DNA of 32,046 bases. Source: an uncultured bacterium (GTDB lineage Bacteria > Patescibacteriota > Minisyncoccia > Phycocordibacterales > CAIZLB01). The stretch covers positions 1-32,046 of the forward strand of contig CAJBHC010000064.1 in assembly GCA_903952785.1 (NCBI GenBank). Direction: 5' to 3'. Each line of letters begins with the position of its first letter. Within the stretch, counting starts at the first letter, position 1. Both the position numbers and the translations under genes were made by a program. Shown here one piece after another: positions 25,765 to 32,046 of this stretch. The notes beneath the pieces were generated by a model that did no database searches, was not told where the DNA came from, and worked only from the letters and a program-made list of their open reading frames with translations.

Positions 25765-27561
25765 TTAAGATAGGGCTTCCAGTATCTTAGTCCACCAACT
25801 TTTTGATTTCTCTGGAACCTCTTTTTTAGCAGTCAAGTCAGGACCAAAAATATCTATAACTTCATTAAAGGATAACCCAGGAATAGTTACTGTTGCCTCT
25901 CGATCATTAAAATACTTTACCTTTATGGCAATACTACCAAAACCAATAAATTTAGCCAAATAGTTTTCCGTCGCAGTTGTATCGTACTCGTACACCTTAC
26001 CATATGAGCTTAGGTATGATTTCGTCTCAACCAAACAGTCACGTTTATTACGACTACTATCATTTATACTCAATTCATACCAACGTGATGCATTCATAAA
26101 GACTTCTTCATGGTTTAATTCTGTAATTCTTTTCAAATCTCCTGATACTATAAACTTGTCATACAAATCTAAATAATATTTTTGTTCTTTTGTTGGAGTC
26201 ATCTGTCCAAATCCTTGCGCGCTCCAGACTGCCATTGGAATATCATCTGAACTACCCACAAAGAAAACGGGTGTAAGTTCAAACTTATAATTAATACCTT
26301 CGTATCCAAAACCATCAAAGCCTTGACCATATTTTTTAGAAGCGTATAACTTCGGCTTCGGCACCGGCTCGTACAAATCCGGACAGGCGTTTGGATACGG
26401 CCCACTCCCGCTCGCCCCTGTTCCACTCGCTCCCGCTGGTGTCGTAGTTGCCGCCACCTTCGCCCCAGCTCTCTCTCCCCAGAACATATAACCAAAGAAG
26501 TCAGAGATTGCGGTCCAGATGCCACCAAACCAGTTACCAATAGAGTTAATAACACTCGCCTTCTGTGTTGGTGGTTGTTGTTGAACTATAGGAGGAGTGT
26601 TTGCTGGTACTGCTGGTGTTGTGGTGCCATAGAGAGAACCAAACAAAGTAACTGAAGATTGTATTAAATCTCTATTACCAGCAGAATACATTTCTGCAAA
26701 TCTTGTCTTATTAGCATTGAATGTATTTACATACTCTTGTAATGATCTAAATGCAAGGTGACCCACTCTCTTGTCTGTCACATTGTTTGTCAATCCAAAG
26801 AAAAGAAATATGTTAGGCATACTTAGTACTGCTGAAGGAGCCTGTGGTGCAACTCTTGATCTTGGTGTGACAACAGTTGTGTTTGTTTTGAATGTAATTT
26901 GTGCAAGGGTGCGTAGATTAGCTGAAGACGGTGTAGCATCAACAAACTTATCAGCTGTAACCGCCGCATTTAACTTACTCACCAAGTTCTTGTTCACGTT
27001 ATTGAGGAGTGTAGCATAGTCAGTGAACTTCTTGTTTACATATGCGTCTCTTACTGATGCATAGGTTAGAGCTACTATGTCTATTCCATAGTATGTCTTC
27101 TTGTATACATTAGGCTTCCTTGTATTGTCTGCATTACATATATAAGTCTTCTCCTTGGCTTGTTTTAAACCTTCCACTTGGTATGTGGCAAAGGTTAGAG
27201 TTAGGTTGTTTATTGTATCAATGTAGCTATTACATGTTGTGGAGGGAGTGGTTTCTGTATTACACGACGCACTGTTATACATTGCTATCATATCCTTAAT
27301 TTGAGTAGTCAAGAGATATGTTATCTTTGTAGTATCAGATGCAATGTTTGCGTATGCAAAGCAGGAGTCAGGGAGCATGGAGACACCGAAGCCAGCAAAT
27401 GGAGTTATGTAGTCTCTTCCTGAGGCTCCGATGATGTATGCGGAGGAAGTTGCAAAGGATTGAGGTGATGGAGGAGTTTGTGCTTCCGTGTGGTTAGTAA
27501 AAGATACAGTAGTTAGAATAGCAAGAGTAGCTATTAGTAACTTGATCGTTAATCTGTTCAT
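25765..27561 (-). CDS. Large secreted/membrane hypothetical protein, 598 aa
   Basis: Signal peptide, internal TM-like segment, GASGTGASGSG linker. Confidence 0.75.
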   Translation of the reverse strand: MNRLTIKLLIATLAILTTVSFTNHTEAQTPPSPQSFATSSAYIIGASGRDYITPFAGFGVSMLPDSCFAYANIASDTTKITYLLTTQIKDMIAMYNSASCNTETTPSTTCNSYIDTINNLTLTFATYQVEGLKQAKEKTYICNADNTRKPNVYKKTYYGIDIVALTYASVRDAYVNKKFTDYATLLNNVNKNLVSKLNAAVTADKFVDATPSSANLRTLAQITFKTNTTVVTPRSRVAPQAPSAVLSMPNIFLFFGLTNNVTDKRVGHLAFRSLQEYVNTFNANKTRFAEMYSAGNRDLIQSSVTLFGSLYGTTTPAVPANTPPIVQQQPPTQKASVINSIGNWFGGIWTAISDFFGYMFWGERAGAKVAATTTPAGASGTGASGSGPYPNACPDLYEPVPKPKLYASKKYGQGFDGFGYEGINYKFELTPVFFVGSSDDIPMAVWSAQGFGQMTPTKEQKYYLDLYDKFIVSGDLKRITELNHEEVFMNASRWYELSINDSSRNKRDCLVETKSYLSSYGKVYEYDTTATENYLAKFIGFGSIAIKVKYFNDREATVTIPGLSFNEVIDIFGPDLTAKKEVPEKSKSWWTKILEALS

Positions 27562-27581
27562 AATTTATTTATTTGTTTATT

Positions 27582-27617
27582 AAAATTAAACCACTCTTTA
27601 GGGAGTGGTTTAATTTT
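27582..27617. terminator. 15-bp perfect hairpin 20 nt upstream of 27561 start (leader hairpin, attenuator or bidirectional terminator)
   Basis: AAAATTAAACCACTC-tttagg-GAGTGGTTTAATTTT. Confidence 0.75.
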
Positions 27618-27745
27618 AGCACAGTATATAGTTTTGGGGATGGGATGGGTTGGGGATAACTATTGTGCACTAAGCACTTGGATTTATTGTAAATAGATAA
27701 TGTGGCAAGTATAAATAATAATTGTTGGATTGATTTTCAATTAAT

Positions 27746-27754
27746 TGCTATAAT
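27746..27754 (+). promoter_or_regulatory. Extended -10 promoter, leaderless
   Basis: TGCTATAAT 7 nt before ATG 27762. Confidence 0.65.
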
Positions 27755-27761
27755 TTATTAC

Positions 27762-28340
27762 ATGAACACAATTATTACTCTGACGACAATTCAGCTCGTT
27801 GCGATTGCGCTTGGTGCAGCGGGAGCACTTATAATAGATTTGTTTTTTATTACATCCTTAAGCCACAGTAAATTAAGACCTCATGAAATCCTTATGGTTA
27901 GAAGATTAAGTCTGCTAAGTATAGTATCAGCATGTTTTGCGATTTTCATTCAAACCCTAATATTATTTTCTATTCAAGCCTCAATTCTTGAAAATTTTAT
28001 TTCATTTTCATTTATAACAATCGTCTTTACCATCGCTGCACTAATTTGCTCCATCACATTAAGAAAGATTCACATCCCTGCACTACTCCGACACCAAAAA
28101 GATCACGCCCACCTATCAGATCACCACCTTCATCACGGAGAGGAAATTGTTTTAATCTCTACCATCTCAACTGTCTCGTGGATTATTGTTTTAATAGTTT
28201 ACGCGGTTGCACAAGATGGCAATTACAGCGGTCCATATCCCTTCATTATCGGTTACATAATATTTGTAGTGATTATGTCAGTCTTGACAAAGATGATTAA
28301 AAGACACCTGTTGGATTCTAGAAAACATAAGAAGAACTAA
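27762..28340 (+). CDS. Multi-pass membrane protein, hypothetical
   Basis: ORF 27702-28340; ATG 27762 (MNTIITLTTIQLVAIALG) preferred from promoter position; His-rich loop HQKDHAHLSDHHLHHGEE. Confidence 0.7.
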   Translation: MNTIITLTTIQLVAIALGAAGALIIDLFFITSLSHSKLRPHEILMVRRLSLLSIVSACFAIFIQTLILFSIQASILENFISFSFITIVFTIAALICSITLRKIHIPALLRHQKDHAHLSDHHLHHGEEIVLISTISTVSWIIVLIVYAVAQDGNYSGPYPFIIGYIIFVVIMSVLTKMIKRHLLDSRKHKKN

Positions 28341-28496
28341 TCCGCTGTTATTGTTAGGCTTTATATTTGGGCAAAAAAGATGCTCCAAAAACATCTTTGT
28401 TATACACAGCTTGTGAACAGCTTTTGCTCTGTTTTGGGCTTTTTCCTGTCAAAACTTATTTTTAATTTTGTATGTGTATGTTAAAATTGGGACACT

Positions 28497-29939
28497 ATGG
28501 CAACAGACACAAACACATACAGCGGAACATATAAAAAGAGTGGTTATGGCTCCCAAAAGGTGGAGCCTTTTCACAACAGAAGAGAACTGCGTGTTCCGCC
28601 ACACAGCATTGAAGCTGAACAAGCCGTGCTTGGTTCTGTCATGCTTCGACAAGAAGCCATCATAGACATTTCAGATCTCATAAAAGCAGAATCATTTTAT
28701 AGTGAAAAACATAGAATGATTTTTCTAGCAATGCTTGAACTATCAAGCAAGCATGAACCAATTGATCTTCTCTCCGTTAGATCCAAAATTGAAGAGCAAG
28801 GTATACTTGACCAAATTGGTGGAGCGAGTTACTTAACAGAACTTGTCCACTCCGTTCCATCTTCTGCAAACATTGAGCACTATGCAGGACTTGTTAGAAA
28901 GAAGTTTATGATGAGAAACCTAATTGGAGCTTCTGAGTTTATTTCTCAGCTTGGTTTTGATGAACAAGGTGATTTGGATGAAATCCTAGACCTAGCGGAA
29001 AAGAAGGTCTTTGAACTTACAAACGTTGGAAATGCTAAAAAGTTTACAGATCTTAAGAGTGCCCTTGAAGATACCTGGAATCATATCGATAGACTTCACA
29101 ACGCTCCAGATGATCTTCGTGGTGTTCCAACGGGCTTTAAAGACTTGGATAATAAACTAGCAGGCCTTCAGAAATCGGACTTAATAATTCTTGCCGCTCG
29201 TCCATCCGTTGGAAAGACATCTTTTGCGTTAGACATCGCTCGTCATGCTGCTGTGGAGTGTAAGGTGCCAGTTTGCATCTTCTCACTGGAAATGAGTGCA
29301 CAACAGCTGGCACAAAGAATGCTCTCCGCGGCGTCTCGTGTTGATTCGTGGAAAATTAGAACTGCAAAGAATTTAAATGATAATGACTTTGAAATGCTTC
29401 AACTCGGTCTTGGAAAACTAAATGACGCGCCAATTTATATTGACGATCAGGCCGGGAACAATATCGTTAAAATGAGGAGTTTTGCAAGAAGAATAAAAGC
29501 TGAAAAGGGCTTGGGGCTTATCATTGTTGATTACTTACAACTTATGTCTCCGACTGCTGCCAAAGGATCAGATAACTTGGTCCAGCAAATTACAGAAATT
29601 TCTCGCTCCCTTAAGCACCTTGCGAGGGAGATGGATGTACCAGTTCTTGCCCTCTCACAGCTCTCTCGTGCGGTTGAGCAGCGTGGAGGAAAGCCAAGAC
29701 TGTCTGATCTTCGTGACTCTGGCTCTATTGAGCAGGACGCCGATGTTGTTATGTTCATTCACAGAGAAGATAGATATAAGGAACATAATGAACGAGACGG
29801 TATTGCTGAGATTCTAATTGAAAAGCATAGAAACGGTCCAACTGGAGTTATTAATCTTAAATTTGACGGTGAGCATACATCCTTCATCTCAATTGAGAAA
29901 AGTGACTTTGGGGATTTTGCTGATCATATGCAGGGATAA
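28497..29939 (+). CDS. dnaB: Replicative DNA helicase
   Basis: RVPPHSIEAEQAVLGSVML, ILAARPSVGKTSFALDIA, VDYLQLM, LSQLSRAVEQR, DLRDSGSIEQDADVVMFIHRED. Confidence 0.97.
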   Translation: MATDTNTYSGTYKKSGYGSQKVEPFHNRRELRVPPHSIEAEQAVLGSVMLRQEAIIDISDLIKAESFYSEKHRMIFLAMLELSSKHEPIDLLSVRSKIEEQGILDQIGGASYLTELVHSVPSSANIEHYAGLVRKKFMMRNLIGASEFISQLGFDEQGDLDEILDLAEKKVFELTNVGNAKKFTDLKSALEDTWNHIDRLHNAPDDLRGVPTGFKDLDNKLAGLQKSDLIILAARPSVGKTSFALDIARHAAVECKVPVCIFSLEMSAQQLAQRMLSAASRVDSWKIRTAKNLNDNDFEMLQLGLGKLNDAPIYIDDQAGNNIVKMRSFARRIKAEKGLGLIIVDYLQLMSPTAAKGSDNLVQQITEISRSLKHLAREMDVPVLALSQLSRAVEQRGGKPRLSDLRDSGSIEQDADVVMFIHREDRYKEHNERDGIAEILIEKHRNGPTGVINLKFDGEHTSFISIEKSDFGDFADHMQG

Positions 29940-30036
29940 GTGATTTTTAAGCGTAAAAATCACACCCAAATCGTCCGATTTGGTCAGCAGATTTTGGTGC
30001 AGAATTAAGTAAAATATTAATCAACAAACAAATAAA

Positions 30037-30759
30037 ATGGACGCCTTAGATAAATTATCAGAGATATTCAAAAGATTTCCCGGAATTGGCCCCAGGCAGG
30101 CCAAGCGTTTTGTATATCATATTCTGCAGGAGAATGAAGAAGATACGGCGGAGTTGATAAACGCCATCGGAAATATTAAACGAGGTATTTCTATTTGCGA
30201 TAAATGCTATCGCTACTTTGAAAACAAAAATAAGCAGGCCATTGTCCCCTGCCCAATCTGCTTTAGCAACAGCCGTGATCAGGGAACATTAATGATTGTT
30301 GTGAAAGATATTGATCTCTTAGCTGTTGAGAGAAGTAAGGCTTACAATGGTTTATATTTTGTCCTAGGAAACACGGTACCAATTTTAGATGAATCACCTC
30401 ACAAGAAAATCAGACAGGGTGAACTACTTTATAGGATTGGAGAGTTATGTGGAGTGAAAGATGGCGATGTAAGAGAAAAGGAATCCGAAACAATAGAAGA
30501 ACTATCTGAGGAGTTAAATTCTCTCTCTAAGGCACATGAGTCCGCCAAAAAAGTGAGCCCACTCAAAGAAGTGATTATTGCAACCAGCGTTAATACAGAA
30601 GGAGAACACACCGCATTTTATCTCAACACCCTCCTTAGACCATATGTAGAGAAATATGGATTTAAAATTACAACTCTCGGGCGAGGTCTTTCAACGGGAA
30701 CAGAATTGGAGTATTCCGATGGGGATACGCTGAAGAGCGCGCTGGAGAATAGGCATTAG
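30037..30759 (+). CDS. recR: Recombination protein RecR
   Basis: MDALDKLSEIFKRFPGIGPRQAKRFVYHIL; Cys4 zinc motif CDKCYRYF..CPIC; Toprim-like region. Confidence 0.95.
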   Translation: MDALDKLSEIFKRFPGIGPRQAKRFVYHILQENEEDTAELINAIGNIKRGISICDKCYRYFENKNKQAIVPCPICFSNSRDQGTLMIVVKDIDLLAVERSKAYNGLYFVLGNTVPILDESPHKKIRQGELLYRIGELCGVKDGDVREKESETIEELSEELNSLSKAHESAKKVSPLKEVIIATSVNTEGEHTAFYLNTLLRPYVEKYGFKITTLGRGLSTGTELEYSDGDTLKSALENRH

Positions 30760-30783
30760 TTGGAATAAATTTTTTAAAAAATA

Positions 30784-30803
30784 ACACCATCCGAAGATGG
30801 TGT
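30784..30803 (-). terminator. UUCG-tetraloop terminator
   Basis: Minus: ACACCATC-TTCG-GATGGTGT followed by T-run. Confidence 0.8.
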
Positions 30804-30876
30804 GCCCCAAAGAGTTGAACTTCGGTAACGGTTTGCAACCGAGTGGAGGATACCACTATTAGATGACTACTTGATT

Positions 30877-31506
30877 TTACGGACCAAGAGGAAAAGCGTA
30901 AGGGCTATCGAACGGCGGTTGATAACTCAAACAACTGTAAACCAACACGAACGCAAAAAGAAGTAAGAGCGTATGTTCGACAGGGTGTCGCCATATTTCT
31001 GTCACTGTTTCAAGAAGTTTTTTCAGTATTGGTTGAACGAACTGCCGTTTCTCAACTGGCGAATAAAACATTCTCCAAGTCGACGAGGCAACAAGCTCTC
31101 CTTTTTCTGTTTTCACTTCAATCAACCAGTCACAGTAGGCTCTACCTTTTTTTAGCGAACGGTTCGTCAAGGTGTATGAGTACTTATAGCACATACCGAG
31201 GTGAAGCGGTCGCTTCAACTCGACAGAACTATAACCCAGAGCGATTATCTCCGTGTCTTCGTCGATACGAAGGATTTTGTGAATCCCTGGTTTCGTTAAG
31301 GCAAGGACCAAGTCTCCACAACAAGCCAGACCTTTGAGGTTAGACCTATAACGCCAAGCAGTGAATGGATTGATGTGAACCTTGTTCCAGTCTCCAGTTG
31401 CGATTGCAAAAAGGATAAAACGAAAAAAGGACACGAACAATAAACCAGACTGCCAACGGAATCCAATCGGAAGACTGGAGATGTCAGATATGTTTTTAAG
31501 GTGCAT
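30877..31506 (-). CDS. MaoC-like/hotdog-fold protein with TM segments
   Basis: IATGDWNKVHINPFTAWR resembles the hydratase motif GDxNxxHxxxxxA; start at ATG 31506 preferred because TTGACG-N17-TAATGT lies inside the longer ORF (to 31596). Confidence 0.6.
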   Translation of the reverse strand: MHLKNISDISSLPIGFRWQSGLLFVSFFRFILFAIATGDWNKVHINPFTAWRYRSNLKGLACCGDLVLALTKPGIHKILRIDEDTEIIALGYSSVELKRPLHLGMCYKYSYTLTNRSLKKGRAYCDWLIEVKTEKGELVASSTWRMFYSPVEKRQFVQPILKKLLETVTEIWRHPVEHTLLLLFAFVLVYSCLSYQPPFDSPYAFPLGP

Positions 31507-31604
31507 TTGTGTAGCAGAGTTTTGCCCAGAATTAGGCGTAGACACATTAACACTAATTATACATGTCGTCAAATTATTTTTGAGCATGTTAGCCAAAAGA
31601 AAAA

Positions 31605-31626
31605 CCTCAAGCTCTTAAACCTGAGG
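31605..31626 (-). terminator. Terminator of rplU
   Basis: CCTCA...TGAGG then TTTTT on minus. Confidence 0.65.
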
Positions 31627-31655
31627 CTTCTATTGATATAAAACGCAAAGGCAGA

Positions 31656-32021
31656 CTACGCCACTGAAACAATCTTCACCTTAAAGAAAGGTTGTCTGTG
31701 TCCAAACTTCATAGATCTTGAACGAGACTTTTGCTTGTATCTCATTCCAACCACCTTAGGTGATCTACCAATCTCTACTATCTCCCCTACTACCTTAGCT
31801 CCAGTTATCATTGGTGCCCCAACAACTGTCTCAGTTCCATTATCCTTAAGAAGTACGTCTGTGAACTCTACCTTCTCTCCTACAGCGTGTTCTCCCTTAA
31901 GTATTTCCATACTGATAATAAGTCCTTCAGAAACTCTGTATTGTTTTGCCCCAGTTTTAATAACGGCAAAAGCCCCCTCTGAACTTGCGATTTTTGGTGA
32001 TATTTTATTAGTTATAGCCAT
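31656..32021 (-). CDS. rplU: 50S ribosomal protein L21
   Basis: AFAVIKTGAKQYRVSEGLIISMEIL...GRSPKVVGMRYKQKSRSRSMKFGHRQPFFKVKI. Confidence 0.93.
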   Translation of the reverse strand: MAITNKISPKIASSEGAFAVIKTGAKQYRVSEGLIISMEILKGEHAVGEKVEFTDVLLKDNGTETVVGAPMITGAKVVGEIVEIGRSPKVVGMRYKQKSRSRSMKFGHRQPFFKVKIVSVA

Positions 32022-32046
32022 ATGGATGTAGAGTATACACTACGAG

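Noticed and set aside
28400-28408. DnaA-box-like TTATACACA before dnaB and scattered TTATCCACA (8571, 24097)
   Set aside because: Dispersed single sites, some others inside CDS; no cluster, no dnaA/dnaN, so no origin claim.

Overview
The window looks like part of an AT-rich Candidate Phyla Radiation (Patescibacteria)-type chromosome; that placement is inferred from gene content and style. Housekeeping genes are the 3' end of a class II lysS, murG, gltX, rpmA (L27), ddl, a short uvrC, dnaB, recR, rplU (L21) and tRNA-Ala(UGC). They flank a long accessory zone in which most genes are single-gene minus-strand units encoding secreted, membrane or orphan proteins. These include an SLT-like protein, a CAP-domain protein, a 44-aa tandem-repeat protein with a PG-binding domain, a BNR-like repeat protein, a lipoprotein, an OMP-like beta-barrel ending in Phe, and HExxH proteins. 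A RAYT (Y1 REP-associated) transposase with a REP-like inverted pair and a Pif1-like helicase are also present. Most notable observations: (1) two copies of a 74-nt core (68/74 identical), each enclosed by long inverted-repeat arms whose sequences are unrelated between copies, suggesting an undescribed structured RNA or hairpin mobile element; (2) shared promoter and leader signatures across the accessory genes (AGAATTCAAG 8-9 nt upstream of a TTGAC -35; AGAAAGACAA 7-9 nt upstream of ATG; 5' leader hairpins), distinct from a leaderless TGCTATAAT-N6-8-ATG class; (3) an in-frame amber codon splitting a secreted-protein gene; (4) a duplicated tRNA-Ala 3' end next to one copy of the 74-nt element. 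No database or folding program was used; all family calls come from reading the sequence.
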